From contig ML976986.1 of the NCBI GenBank assembly GCA_010015675.1, positions 515,382 through 579,381 of the forward strand: DNA of 64,000 bases. Reading direction: 5' to 3'. Origin of the DNA: Byssothecium circinans (taxonomy: Eukaryota > Ascomycota > Dothideomycetes > Pleosporales > Massarinaceae). How positions within the stretch are numbered: position 1 is the first letter of the stretch; each line of letters opens with the position of its first letter. The notes under the pieces were generated by a model. It did no database searches and had not been told where the DNA came from. It saw only the letters and a list, made by a program, of their open reading frames with translations. The position numbers were made by a program, and so were the translations under genes. Shown in pieces: positions 24,392-37,277 of this stretch.

Positions 24392-25981
24392 TAGATAGGA
24401 ATCCTAGCAAGTGGAAAGGGTCCTGATCTCTGTACCCCTAGTGACCGAGTAATGATTTTACACGACATTCAGACTTCTATGATGACCATCATCTTAGCAG
24501 CCCTCCACATGTATGTCTGGTGAAGGCAATTTGGACAAAAAGCATCCTAGCAAGCCTGCCTGGGAGCCTTCAGAAATGAACTGTGGACACCTTTCGTATG
24601 CTGTCTGGGACATCACCGAAGCTTGTGTTTCTGGAGCGGCGGTGGCGATACCTTGGTACACGCGTCGCAGCCATGACCACACGTGAGAAACTGTAAGGTG
24701 GTATGCATTCCTTTATCCTATCGCGGCCGCTAGCCCGAGTGACTGTCTGCAATACTGAGGTCTTGGAGAACGCGTAGATGATGCCGTTCTTCCCTATCGC
24801 TCGCCAATGACGACGCAGTGTCTCGCCGGCGCACCCATGGTTCACACATCCCATCTCGACTTACACAGAGATTGACGAGCATGGACCACTCGTCGGCGTG
24901 CGTAACAACGCTGTAGATGAAGAGGTGCTGCGAGATTTGGGGGCAAGAGGCGAGGGCGAGAGAAAGGGGCAGAGACGTTGTAGCTGCATTATCTTTCAAT
25001 TTTGTTCTGCAGCGGGGTACGATTGCACGGCTGAATGGACTTCATTTCAATGCTCTTCAGATGTTCATACAAAGGTATCGCTATGGAGCGATCCCGATGC
25101 ATAGGACCCAAAGTGGCTAGCGTAGTACGTGGACGATGAGACATCTGGAAGCAGTCGACCAATGGTATGGAATGACGCGGCTGCTTGACAAGCGATCTAC
25201 CGTCCTCCGTCCTCTGCTCCACGACACGAAAAGGACCGGCCAAAGTCTGCGCAAGGGAGTCCCTGGGGATGCAAAACTCGCATTCTACAGTATGGTCGAA
25301 GTTGTCGATATCTGGGTGGCTGCCTTTCCACTTTGGGCGCCACACGCCTCGCCGCCGACTGGAAAGCTGCAGTGGCTGACGCGCGACAGTGACTGTGATG
25401 ACTGCGTGATAGCGAGGGCGCGCAAACCGTACAGAGTAACGGCATTGCGACAGAGGCATTCGTGGCCATGACTACCGCACTGCCGCAGACCACACTTGTT
25501 CTTCGCAGAGCCGTACAGGCGTCGCCGTCCGCAGAACAGACGCTGCCCACTTTCCCGCTAGCTCTGCCACCCGAGACAGGCGAGCCAATGGCGGGCGGGC
25601 GCCATGGCGAGTCCACGTACGCATGCTTCGGACGCGCAATCCATCCATGGGAGACCGGTCGCAACTCGCTATCATCCTCATACATTTCACCTCCTCATCT
25701 CCCAACTCCCTCCATTGCCGTGAAGTCGAGTTTCTGCACGCTCGCCATCGTCTCTGCGCTCCCGCTGCCTGCGCCGAGGGGACGTCTCGCCTTCTCAGCC
25801 CAGAATATCCTGTGGTGGTATCCGCTACCCGCTGCGCCTGCCATACGCACATCATTAGAGGCTGTGCAAGGGCCCTCCATCCCGCTGCCTGGGACTTAAC
25901 CATCGCCTCTCACGCTCCAGCGCCCACGAACCTTCGACACAAATACACCACCTAATCCGCACACTCGCGAGCACTGCGACA
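24392..25981. other. intergenic region upstream of png1
   Basis: Nearly 1.6 kb without a gene I can support. Several frames of 110-160 codons occur on both strands between 25100 and 25900, but they overlap one another in a GC-rich stretch and show no motif. The last ~100 bases before 25982 are C-rich, like a fungal leader. Confidence 0.4.
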
Positions 25982-27362
25982 ATGGAGCACTCGCACGGCG
26001 CCCCGCGGGTGCCCGCTGCCAACGTCGACACCGACCAGCTCGCCCTGGAAATGACCGAGCGCTTCCGACAGGTACTCAGCACTCGGCGTATGAATGAACT
26101 CACACGATCCGGCCAGTCACGGCCATCGTCGCCAGCACCACGAGACTTTGGAACGCCGCCGCCGCCGCCTGTCCACAATGCCCTACCGTCATACTCGTCG
26201 CTTCGCAACATCCCCATGGTCGCTCAGGCGCCCCAAGATGCCCGCTCGATACGATTCAGGAACATGTTGCAGTCGCTGTCGAACATGCCGCTGCGATGGG
26301 AAAACCCCGGTCTCCTCGACGAAGCCCTCCGCGTGGTGCCTCTCGAGCAGATTTACAACGAGGCTGAAGAGGAAAGCCAGATCTTGCAGGCTGAAGCCGA
26401 GAGTCTCGGAACTGGCAAGAAGGCTGCTTGGGGCTACCAGGACTGCGTCGTCCGAGCCTTGATGCGCTGGTTCAAACGCTCATTCTTCTCATGGGTCAAT
26501 AACCCCGCCTGCAGCCGCTGCTATTCTCCCACAATTGGCGTCGGCATGGCCGCACCACTCCCAGACGAGCAGGCACGAGGAGCAAACCAGGTCGAACTCT
26601 ACAAGTGCTCTGTTGAGCAATGCGGCACCTACGAGCGATATCCGCGATACAATGACGCCTTTGTGCTTCTACAAACTCGCCGGGGCCGCTGTGGCGAATG
26701 GGCCAACTGTTTTACCATGCTCTGCCGGGCTGTTGGATCAAGGGTACGATGGGTATGGAACGCTGAGGACCATGTATGGACTGAGGTGTACTCGGTTCAT
26801 CGCAAGCGATGGATCCATGCCGACGTCTGCGAAGAGGCTTGGGACAAGCCACGGTTATATACAGAAGGTGCGTCATCTCCGCTTTATCTGACCGACCATG
26901 TACTAACGAAGTTTTCTAGGATGGGGCAAGAAGCTTTCCTACTGTATCGCTTTCTCGGCCGATGGCGCTATGGATGTCACCAGGAGATACATCCGCGACC
27001 CTTCAAAATACAGCCTCGAGCGTAACCGCGCACCGGAGGCTGTTCTGCTACACATCATGGACGAAATCCGGGCCATGCGACGCAACAACATGTCGAAGCA
27101 AGAGAAATTCCGCCTCGAAGGAGAGGACATGCGCGAGGACCGTGAGCTTCGTGGCTACGTAATATCTTCCATCGCATATCAAGTCAGCAAGATCAAGGCC
27201 GACGATATCGCTAACGGGTATCTTTCTTCTCCTCGACCGGATCTAGATGGCGCGAAAGCGCTGGAAGGCCGAACCAGCGGCAACTCTCAGTGGATCCGAG
27301 CCCGAGGCGAAGGTGGACGTGGCACACCGAACCAAGATCCCCACAACCAGCACCCACGGTGA
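25982..27362 (+). CDS. png1: peptide:N-glycanase Png1 (transglutaminase-like)
   Basis: Cytosolic peptide-N4-(N-acetyl-beta-glucosaminyl)asparagine amidase, which removes N-glycans from misfolded glycoproteins during ER-associated degradation. Exons 25982-26867 and 26920-27362 give 442 residues. A Pro/Ser-rich N-terminus precedes the transglutaminase-like core. The zinc-site cysteines are visible as ACSRC and KCSVEQC. The catalytic triad is present: Cys237 in GRCGEWAN, His264 in [10 protein letters not shown] and Asp281 in [12 protein letters not shown], with spacings of 27 and 17 residues, matching the yeast enzyme's C191-H218-D235. The core continues [23 protein letters not shown] across the intron. 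The second Cys of the yeast GEWCN is Ala here. The C-terminus is disordered and Gly/Arg-rich. The triad suggests an active enzyme. Confidence 0.93.
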
Positions 27363-29458
27363 AACATGCGCTTCGAGACGAGCGATCTACTACCTTTCAC
27401 ACCTATCCGGCCCGTCACAGCACAAGCCAAGGGAAGACGGGCTACGGACCAACTGCGCCCAGCACGACATGTGAACTCCCAACTGGCCACGACGATGGAG
27501 CCTTTCATATACCCATTGGGACCGAACCTTGCGATACTTCCATTTCGCATTTGTAAAATTATTATTCTAGGAACCAGCGAATATCGCTACGGCGTTCCGG
27601 CGTAGGACCATTAGTACTGCATAAGGCTAATGTCTACCAACACCACGGAGGTGTTTTTTTCTGGATCATCTGCAGCATTTTCTGCGTGGCGGGCAAATGG
27701 AGAGAGATTTGTCATTTTCGCGTTTCATATCCCCCCGTTTGGACGTGCTTGCGGTTTGCGAGGCGCAGCACTCGGTTTATACCACTGTTTTTATGGTCTG
27801 TTTTTTCCATATTTTGGTTTATACAATGTCTGGACGACTTTGCCATCTTTCGTTTGTTGAAGGCACTTTTGACTTGATTTCTTTTGTCACGAGCGAGCAT
27901 GTTTTGGCTACAGAAATGTGGGATTATACCATGGGTACTTGGATACAGGCAGCGGACACATGCTGGAACGCAAAAAGAAGCGGGGGAACCCGAAATCTCG
28001 AGTTGTCATGTGTTTGAGTGGTGATGACGCGTCCTTGCGCAGGGCACGCCACGAATCTGTTGTAGAACGAGCTAAAAAAGAAGTGGCAGTTGTGAATATG
28101 AAGCCCTTTCTCTGCCTTGGTGACGAAAGTGACTGTCAGTAACTTGAGGTTCAATTTTCCAAGTCTACTATCAGCTTGACACTGCAGAGAATGAGGACAG
28201 TGTCGGTGACCGACATATGTTTCACGCCCGCATTCACCGCATCTTTGGCAGCGAGCATCAAGCGGCGAAGCTCAAGGGAACTGCAACACCCACTCTTCCA
28301 CGCAGGAAAGACCAAAGATATCGCGAGAGCACTCGTGGCGCTGAGAGCGCAAAATTACGGGCTTTTACCCTCTCTAACCGTTCGGAATAGAGGCGTGCCG
28401 CCTTTTCTCCACCCGTCCGGTCCCCTGTCGAACTTTCACACTGCCACAGGGCTGATGCCTCAGCCCTTCAGCGCTCGGTTGGTACGCCACGCCGAAGTAG
28501 GTAAAGCGCGGGGCATGCAGATTTGAAGCTTCGCGGGTTATTTTTGGATGTCGTGGGCGTGCGTATTATTATGTATCGAGCAGAGGGTGAGTTGAGGGTG
28601 CTTGGCGGGCATGCCTTTTTGCTTTCGCAACGTTGGTTCAACGAACAAGTTTTTGGGGGAAGTGTTTACGTGCGGAAGGCTAGTTGCCGGTGTGATGGTG
28701 AGTTTGGAGGAGGTTGGTTGTGAGATTGTGAAAGGGTAAGGAATTTGTTTATGCACAGTTGCTCCCGATGTCTACCACAAAACATGTAGGCAGTGAATGT
28801 GGAGCAGGAGCAAGCATGGCATAGGATAAATAATGTAGATTTGGAGAATAGTTTGCCGACCAGGGTGAGGAGATGGGACAATCGTGGGAGTAGCAAAGCA
28901 TTATTAGATACGGCCGTGTAGGCCATGCTTGCTGCTCTTCAAACACACCCCCGTTGATCATCTTGGCCCAACCACGCACTTTAGCTGCCCGGGACCAAAG
29001 CTGCACAAAAAGTTCCTAGACTAGAAATACATCATCAGCGAGCGACCACCGCCCATCACCATCGTCGTTACCCGACCCTCTCCACGGCCTAGTCAACTGG
29101 TGGTCAGCATTCAAGTCGGGACGCCTTACCTGAAGTGTGCAAGCCGCTTGAGGCTGGTGCTAAGGACAGGGACTGCTGGTGACATCGAATTGGTGTCCGT
29201 GTTGGCACGGACCGCGGGCTTGGGAATCCCTCAGCCCCCTTCGGTGCCTTTGCTGCGCGCCGCTCAGCTCGCCGTCGCGTGGCATACATAAGGTCTTGCT
29301 GAATCCGCTTCTTGGTCGGTACCTCTCATCGTTCCGGCCTCCATTTCATTTCTTCCCTTTGCGTTCCCATTAAAGGCATTTGGGACTGAGTGAATTGCTT
29401 TCCGAGCACACGATCGTTTAGGACTCCCTTCTGACGTAGGACACACAATACCGCAAGC
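27363..29458. other. intergenic region
   Basis: About 2.1 kb without a supportable gene. The segment 27540-27900 is T-rich (png1 3' region). Frames such as 28176-28526 start with non-ATG codons and have no motif. No tRNA, repeat or transposon signature was recognised. Confidence 0.4.
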
Positions 29459-30537
29459 ATGGGCAAGCTTGGGAGATTTTCCGCTATCTTCATCCCTATG
29501 GGATTGACGATTGCGTCGCTGATTTGCCTGTGTATCGTGCTCGTTGGGCAGACAAATAAGAATATGTCGCTGTCGAACGATCTGTGGTTCTTCAAGGTAA
29601 GTCAGCCATCCAGCCAGCCTCCAGCCCGACCCCACGACAGCCACTAACAGGAATTTGTAGGCCAACACAAAAGACTTCAATGCGAACCCCGACTTGAAGA
29701 TCGACAAGCTACCCGGCGCCAATCAAATAGACAATGACCTCCTCAAAGCCCTGCAAGGCGCCGCCAAGACCGACAAGCTCCAAGATTTCTACAAGGTCGG
29801 CTTCTGGGGCTACTGCGAGGGTGAAATCGACAGCAATGGCAAGGAGAACATCAAAACCTGCAGCGAGCGCAAGAACTACTTCTGGTTCAACCCCGTCGAG
29901 GTCTGGAAGCTAGGCGACACCCCTGCACAAAAACTGTTCCCAGAGGACATGCAAAAGGGTCTGGAGACATACCACAAGGTGTCGAGGTGGATGTTCACTG
30001 CATTCATGATTGCGGTTGCGTCGACGGTGGTGGAGATCTTAGTCGGTATTGCGGCGCTTTTCAGCCGGTGGGGAAGCTTTGTCACGACAATCGTGTCTAC
30101 CGTAAGTCCTTTTTTTCCCCTCCACCATGTACATGAATATTGTGCTGATGAAAATTTCCTAGGTTTCTACTATTTTCACCTTTGCGGCTGCCATCACTGT
30201 CACTTCCCTGTACGCCACCCTCGTCGCCGTGTTCGAGTCCGTCATGAAGCCCTACAACATCAAGGCCTCCATGGGCAAGCAAATGCTCGCCACTCTGTGG
30301 CTCGGTGTCGCCTTCTCCATGGCTTCTGGCTTCTTCTGGCTCTTCTCCGTCTGCTGCTGCAGCGGCAAGTCGTCGCACAAGAAGACCATCGTCGAGAAGA
30401 CTCCTTATACTTACGAGCGTGTGGCCTCCCCGTACCTAGGTGGCAGCGGAAACGGCCACCAGATGCACGATATGGGTCACTCTGGCGGACATGGAACGAG
30501 TGGTAGCGCGTACGAGCCGTACAGGTCGCGTGTCTAA
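29459..30537 (+). CDS. Sur7/PalI-family four-helix membrane protein
   Basis: Integral plasma-membrane protein of the Sur7/PalI (claudin-like) family, which in fungi includes eisosome/MCC proteins and pH-response regulators. The ATG is at 29459. Exons are 29459-29596, 29661-30101 and 30163-30537 (317 residues). There are four hydrophobic segments, at about residues 8-30, 175-200, 210-235 and 255-280. The large first extracellular loop carries the claudin-like pattern GFWGYCEG followed by a second Cys in IKTCSERKNYFWFNP. The cytoplasmic tail is rich in Gly, His and Ser and ends in YEPYRSRV. Topology and the W..C..C loop define the family; the exact role (Sur7, Fmp45 or PalI-like) is not resolved. 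Confidence 0.82.
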
Positions 30538-31620
30538 CGTGTTCTTCTTGCAAACTTTTGGGAGTGAGAGGATTCGGGAGGAAAACGGGTAATCGTTAAT
30601 GATTGCGGATTTCGAGGTACGATATCGGGGGAGGATGTAGATGGGGATATGTGACGGGCACGATGTCTCATGATAGCCATGGCTCCAGCTGTGGCATGAG
30701 CTTTTGACGAACCTCCTTTTTACATTGGAACTAATGTATTCATTCGTTCCCTTTATACCACAGGGCGTCTTTTAGATCACCTTCGGCAAGATCTTGTCCG
30801 TCGATAGGATCTTGCGGAAATGTAAAATTTCAATTTTTACAATTCATGGAATTCTACTGCTGCCCCTTCATTCATACACCTGAGCTTTTGTTTTTGTTGT
30901 TTCCAGTCGGCCGTATGTCTCGCACGACGAAGCCAAATCCCTCATTTGCCGCTCTTTCGCTACTCTACGGCCCAGCATCTGCAGTCTTGATTGTTGTTCC
31001 GTCTTTTCCCGCCCCCATTTCCAGGGCCTGCTGTGACGCCGCAAGCCGAGATTGACGTGTCACGCTGTCTGTCAGCCGCATGGTCCATGTGAATAGGCGT
31101 CCGTCAGCACTTTGCTTGTCGTGTCAGCAGCCTGTATAGAGACAAAAACGTGAGCCTGGAATATGGATATCGTGTCTGGGTGCGCGCTGAGACTCTTCGT
31201 CCGCTTGACGCTTGATGGGGAGGCGATGCCCAGGTGGTGTTGCATACACGTGCAGATAACCAGAGGATGAGATGCTTTGGTGCCTGATACCTGCAGAAAA
31301 GTGTGGAGACAATTTTATGGCCTTGTTATTAAATCGCAGTGAAAATAACTTCGAACAGTGCGAAGATACAGTAAATATTCTGATGTCCCGTGTGAAGTGC
31401 CGAAGCATAATTTCGAAAGGAAATAGACGCAATGACGCCATGGAATTCAGTGGTATTCTATTCATGCTCTAGTCATGGTATGTACTTTGCCCAAAGATGG
31501 CAAAAGGAAAAAAGCGTAAACGAGGGTATCTCTCAACATCGTCCAAACCGGTGAATACACCCACGTTTACCTTGCCATCTGAACTCCATCTTCCCATCAT
31601 ATATAGTTGTCCCGGGCGAT
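30538..31620. other. intergenic region between convergent genes
   Basis: About 1.1 kb between the ends of the Sur7-type and sugar transporter genes. No gene recognised; open frames are short and featureless. Confidence 0.45.
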
Positions 31621-33442
31621 TCAAGACATGTCTTTGTCGAGCACCTCCGTCACACCCTGCGACCCATGAACCACAATCTGCGTCTTGCTCAACGACGTTT
31701 TGACCGGTTTTGGCGACTTGAAGATCTCCGACAGTTCTTCCAACGTCCTCCTCCGCGTCTCCACGTAGAAGAAGTAGATGAACACAAACTCAAAAATGTC
31801 CCAGAAGATGAAGAGGAAATAGTACTTCCACCCGGCACCCGCAAACGCAATACCGGTCACGAATGTGTTGTAAAAACCGGCGATATTCACCCAAAAATTG
31901 TAAAAGGCCATTCCTTTGGCGCGGGACTCGTAGCGCAGACATTCGACGGGGTAGAGTTGCTGGAGCGGGGTATAGCCAGCGGAAAAGACGAACCCGAAGA
32001 TGAAGATGAAAGCGATAACCGCTTTGGCTTGTCCGGCGCTCTTGATTTTGGGAGTTCCACTGTCGTCTACAAGTGGCTTGCCGTCGGGGCCATTGATCAG
32101 GTTGGTGGCGACGAGGGCGCAGACAATAGCGAAGATGAAGACTACTGTTGCGGTGGAGACGAGGAGTTGGGGGCGACGTCCCCATTTGTCGGTGTAAATG
32201 GCTCCGAATATCGCGCCTAGGCCATGTCAGGGTAAAAAAGCTTTCAGTAGGTGAGTAACATTTACCAGAAAAGGATACTACGTTCTGCATGCCGTTGAAC
32301 AAGAGACGCTGATGATTGTCGGTGATACCTGCTCCTTGAAGCATGGTTGGATAGTAGTATGACACGGGACCGTTGCCGGACCATTGACCAAAGAAGCCCA
32401 TAGATAGAACAAGCATGGTTCGGTAACGCTGCTCACGGGAGTTGAAGAGCTCACTGTAGTCCCACCACCTCTTGTCTGAACCTGTTACAGATATATCTTC
32501 AACCATCTCTTTATACTCCAACTGCACAATTGGTGAGTCGCGGCTGCCTTCGCCGTGGTACTTCGCCATCGTATTCAACGCTTCCTCATGTCTGTCATTG
32601 GCGATCAACCAACGAGGAGTTTCTGGGAGGAAAGGTGAGCAGCAGAGAACGATACCGGCGAAAACCATCTGTAGCCAGACGGGGATACGCCAAGATATTG
32701 TCCCAGCCATCGTTGAAGTTCCGTAAGGAATAAAAGTACCAGGGATACCACCAACAAACCAGAACGTGTTAAAGATGCCAGTCATGATCCCACGATAGAC
32801 GGGATGGGCCATCTCAGAAGCGTAGGCTGGTCCGGCAGTAGATGTAATGGCAACGCCAAATCCAAGGACAAATCGGCCTCCCATGAACCCGCCTAGGTTA
32901 TTGCAAGTAGCTTGGATACAGGTGCCTACAATTTGGAAGTGCGGGGTCAGTGTTTGTCTCTCGTGTAGTTCGTACGACGGCCTCCTCACCAATAACGATG
33001 ATCAAACATCCAATAAACATTCCCCATTTGCGTCCTCTGTAATCGGTTGCAGGTCCAGCGGCAAACGAACCGACGAGGTTGCCAACCGTATAGATGGCAT
33101 AGACGATACCTGTTGTTGGGGTTCCTTCGTTGAGGCTGAATCCAAAGTACTCGCGGTATTGAGGGTATGAGTTGATAGCGCCCATGAGTGAGCCATCGTA
33201 TCCATTGATGCATGAGTTTAGTGTTGCGACGAGTAGGCATAAGTAGAGCTAAACAGTGCTGATTAGAATCTGATCCCGGACAATCGTAGAAAGGCGCCCA
33301 CCCTGAACATAGCTCCACTCAATGGGGACACATTTGACTTCGCAGTCGCATCGGCCAGTGCGACATTCTGTACATTTCTTATCTCCGAGCTCCCCTTCCT
33401 CTCCGTTTGCGACACGCCAACTTCTTTGGCTTCTGCCGGCAT
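31621..33442 (-). CDS. MFS sugar transporter (lactose permease/hexose type)
   Basis: Plasma-membrane sugar:H+ symporter of the MFS sugar porter family. The ATG is at 33442. Exons are 33442-33302, 33248-32990, 32925-32266 and 32216-31621 (551 residues), all in frame. Signatures: NGYDGSLMGAINSYPQY at TM1, DYRGRKWGMF in loop 2-3, GRFVLGFGVAITST (TM4), RIPVWLQ and PETPRWLIAN before the central loop, NGPVSYYYPTML (TM7), DKWGRRPQLLV, and YPVECLRYESRAKGMAF near TM10-11. The C-terminal VETRRRTLEEL is the PESKGRSLEE equivalent. The branch resembles the LAC12/lactose permease-like group of filamentous fungi, but substrate is not determinable by reading. Confidence 0.92.
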
Positions 33443-35527
33443 ATTGGTGAAAGAGTTAGCAAATGCGCAAAACCACGATGTTCGAAGATCCAGGTCGTCT
33501 CAAAAAGAGGAAGCCCAAGCAACGAGCTCGAACCTTCAGAGCAGCCCCAAAATCCGGGGACTCCACATCTCATATAAATAAAAGTACCAGGTGGCATCCT
33601 TCAACTAAGCTTCCCCAGCTCTATTATCGAACTTGTACGGCGTGACATGCGGAGCTGACAAGGATCAAAACACCATTCCTCTCACATCCTTGCTGGTTCC
33701 AGGGCCGCTTCATGTCGACCGGGTAAGCAACAACCTCGCTCGAGCGAACCATTGGGCCAGCAGGTGTAAGCTTTAGGGATTCGTGGACAAGGCAGGGCCA
33801 AGTTCCTGCAACTACTCTGGATGAGGGGCGTCTAAACGTGACATGTTCTTCCGTGTTTTATTTAGATATAGTACCCGCCTCGTAGCGGGTTTTCGTGTGG
33901 CCGAGCCCGTGTCTTTGAGGCGTAGTTGTCGCTGCTTACTTGCTGCATGAAGGTTCAGATTGAGGAGTGATCATAGTACTGTACAGCGTGAGACTCCAGC
34001 TGTGGATTAAAGTGGTGTTGCTTTGAAGGGCTGGGAGAAGCGGTCCGGTAGCCTATTAGTATTTATCTACATCATCCTTGTCCCTTCAACGGTTGAGTTG
34101 TAACGTCAAGGCATGATCACCTTCACGAGATAGATCAAACGGCCATTATCGGACATGGAAATACATAGCGCGCCCGCAGTTGGCTGCATGACGGGAACAG
34201 GAGTGGTGAAGGTTGTGTGGCGTAGGAACACGATGCCGTGCGAGGCGTTCGGAATGAAGCATGGGCCTCTTCGCTAGCACTCAGGGATAAGGCCGCTTGG
34301 CAGGGCGTTAGCGCGCTCTTGATTGGCCATACTTGGTCTGTGCACCACCGAACGCGAGAAGAACGGAAGGACTCTCCGGACTGAATTTGGACTAGCGTCT
34401 CCTCTGACCCCCGCACTTCACAGTTCGACAACCCTTCCATCGACCTTCTATCGGAAGAGGCATTTCCATCAATGGGACGGAAGTATATATATGTTCGAAA
34501 TCTGCAACGCCGTTGGGATCGAGCATGGGTTCGCAGGAATGGACTTCCTAAGCCAACCCGGGAATTGAACTATTTCAGCACTGAATTGACCTATTCCATG
34601 ATGGCAGAGGCTGTCTGCGGCATTCATATGACACTGACCAACGTTCAAGATCCTCCGGTTTCGAAGCTCATGATCGTCCTGGGGCATCTACCGGCATGAA
34701 CAATGGTAGTGGGTCGGGAGAAGAAAGCTATAAACCAAAGACCCGGTCGTCTTGATCATGTCAAGTTCTTCGTTGCCCAGGCCTTGGAAGATAGGCCCTC
34801 ACCTTATACTCAGTATGAGCAGTGTTGGTATCCTACTAAACGAACGTAGATCGGAGACACAATGCGGGGACGTCTGCTTCTAGGAAGTGGGCTATATGCC
34901 CGTCTCCGCTGTCGACATCACCAGCCAACTGATGCTTACGCCTCATGGGCGCTGCGAGCATTCACATTGGTTCGCTTGTATTTCCAACAGGGCGGAAAAC
35001 ATTAAAAACATTAGACCCAGCCGTGCCAGCCCTGCATAACAAATAATGCTCACCGTTGGCATGCAGAGAAATCCCGCACCTGAATGTTGAATTCAGATGA
35101 CCTGGTGTATTGCTGATCAGAGAGGCCAGATCTCGTTCACATGCGTTGTTGGTCTGACATTCGTCCTCAACCCCGACCTTTCCGCTACATACCGATCATG
35201 GGCCTGGATAATCGCTACTTCCTTGACTAGGAAAATTGAGCCCTAGCAGTTTTCTACTTCTATCAGAAATCAGTCACTCACCAAAGGTCCTTGCGTGCGG
35301 AGATCCCGTCCGGAAATCATCAGATCTTGCTATTCCCGTCGACGTCTTCCATGGAATCACTCAATAGCAGTTTCATCGTAGCACACATGAACAGACAAGA
35401 GATCAAAATGAATGGTCGCCGTGGAGAAGGGCGCCAGGAACCGGTATCGCAGTATTTGGCATTTACATCACACATTGTCTTCTTTTGACATACAATCGTT
35501 CAAGGTATACCCAAACCAAACGATCCA
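33443..35527. other. intergenic region
   Basis: About 2.1 kb with no gene I can support. Open frames (34135-34440, 34323-34568, 35412-35726) overlap on opposite strands and show no motif. This and the stretch at 27363-29458 are the longest apparently gene-free intervals in the window. Confidence 0.4.
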
Positions 35528-37277
35528 TCATGGCCGAGAACTCCTATCTTCTCCGGTACCTTCCCTGAAGATATCCATGATCTCCGTCTTTGGCTTGACA
35601 TACGGTTTCAAACTCTCTCTAACCTTATTGCCTTTCAACTGCTCGAACACGTATGCCACTTTCAGTACATCCTCATCCTTCCCCACGTCACCAAAAATGT
35701 ACAACGAAAATCTACCCTTGTGTTAGGTCATCACTACATCCAAAGGGTGAAAGGTGGACTCACGGAATACCAGGACCCACATCAAGCATTCCGTTCCCAG
35801 AGTCGAGTTTCACAAGTGTATCCTCCGGATAAACGCCCATGGGTAAAGACAGTGCCGGAGATCCCGCTTTTGCCGCGAATGTGCTCATGGTAACCGACAA
35901 ATGCGGCATGAGTATGACGTCTAGATTCTCTCTCTCCAGAGCTCCAGGGATTCCTCCCTCACCAGCGAACCACTTATCTTTCTCCACCATCTCTTTGTAC
36001 GCGCCAGCTTCAGGATTTGTAGCTTCAGCGCGCTCGAAGACAGCAACGTTACGGTTGGGATACTCTTCATCAGGATGCGACTTTGTGAAAGCGATAAGAT
36101 CGGCTAGACTTCTTATGTTTTGCGGGTTTGTATGGAGCGAGGAAAAGTACGTGTTTATCGCCGTCTTCATATCAGTGTCCAGCACGATTTGTTTCTTCGC
36201 AGTAGGCAAGTCAACAAACTCTTTCGCGCCTTCGATCTCCACGCCTTGTACGATCTCAGCACCAGCATCGGCAAGTACTTTGAGGGCTTCCTCGAATGCT
36301 TGTTTCCTCACGCCAGCCAGGTTCTTAATCTCAGGCATATCGGAAGGTATGCCGATACGAATGCCTATGAGTTCAAGATGTTCCAATGCAAGGCCAAGCT
36401 TCGGCTTCTTCACCCTATTCTCCGGGACGTTATTGTTGGATTCGGAGGGAATATCCGCGTACCAAGCAATTTCTTGAACAAGGTTCCCTGCGTCTTGGAC
36501 ACTCCGTGCAAGAACACCGACGGTATCCTGGCTATGTGATGCATAGATTATGCCAGTAGAAGGAATGAGGTTCCGGGTAGGCTTAAAGCCCACTACGCCG
36601 CTTTTCTCGGCGGGACTGACGATGCTGTAGCAAGTCTAAGTACTCAGTTAGTGACACGAAACAAGCATTCCCCCTACGCGCACTTCCGAAGAAATTTCCA
36701 GCACGTCGGAGAATGGAAAACTGACTTCAGTCCCTAAAGCGGCAAATCCAAGCCCCACCGCCGTAGCAATGGCACTTCCAGTCGAGCTCCCACTCCCCTT
36801 CATTCCCTTCAAGAACAGCCCCTGGGTTTGTCCTCCCCGGGCACTCCACCCACTACAACCACTCGTACTTCTGAAACCACTCCACTCGGCCATGTTAGTC
36901 TTTCCCAAGACCACTGCTCCCATCCTCCTTAGCGCAGCGACAACATCAGACTCCTGCTTTGGTTTCGCGCCCACGAGAGCACAGGAACCTGCTGTTGCTT
37001 CCATACTGTCGAGCGTGATGATGTTGTCTTTAAGAAGAATGGGAATCCCGTGGAAAGCGGTTAGGCCAGCACCGCTTGTGATCTCTCGTTCGAGATCGCA
37101 GTGGGCGGCGATGCGGAGGGCGTCTGGGTTAGTTTCAATGATAGAGTGGAATTCGTGGTCGACTTCGGAAATACGTTGGAGGTAGGCTTGTACTAAGCTT
37201 ACAGAGGTAAGGGTGCCGTTTTGGAAGCCCTCGTGGGCTGAAGATAAGGTTAACGTATATAGTGGAGGTACAGTCAT
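35528..37277 (-). CDS. amidase-signature-family enzyme
   Basis: Serine amidase with a Ser-cisSer-Lys triad that hydrolyses a carboxamide; probably cytosolic. The ATG is at 37277. Exons are 37277-36726, 36635-35764 and 35711-35528 (535 residues). Lys83 is in PILLKDNI, the Ser-rich loop is KGSGSSTGSAIA (residues 160-171), and the nucleophile-region motif GTETCYSIVSPA spans the first intron, putting the presumed nucleophile at Ser188. Then comes GVVGFKPTRNLI, a family hallmark. The first intron was taken as 36725-36636 because only this donor restores GTE-TCYSI. A second in-frame donor at 36683 would insert 14 residues. Upstream of 37277 the frame stays open but without an earlier ATG in the expected context. 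Substrate unknown. Confidence 0.9.

Noticed and set aside
23698..24468. 256-codon minus-strand frame
   Set aside because: Antisense of the utp4 coding exon, with no independent motif.
25100..25905. Several 110-160-codon frames on both strands
   Set aside because: Mutually overlapping in GC-rich DNA and without recognisable domains.
33873..33890. 6-bp hairpin (ACCCGC ... GCGGGT) followed by TTT, like a bacterial terminator
   Set aside because: The genome is eukaryotic and this stem is short; no transcript end is implied.
33895..33970. tRNA-like start GTGGCCGAGC
   Set aside because: No acceptor stem, anticodon loop or T-arm consensus could be fitted on either side.
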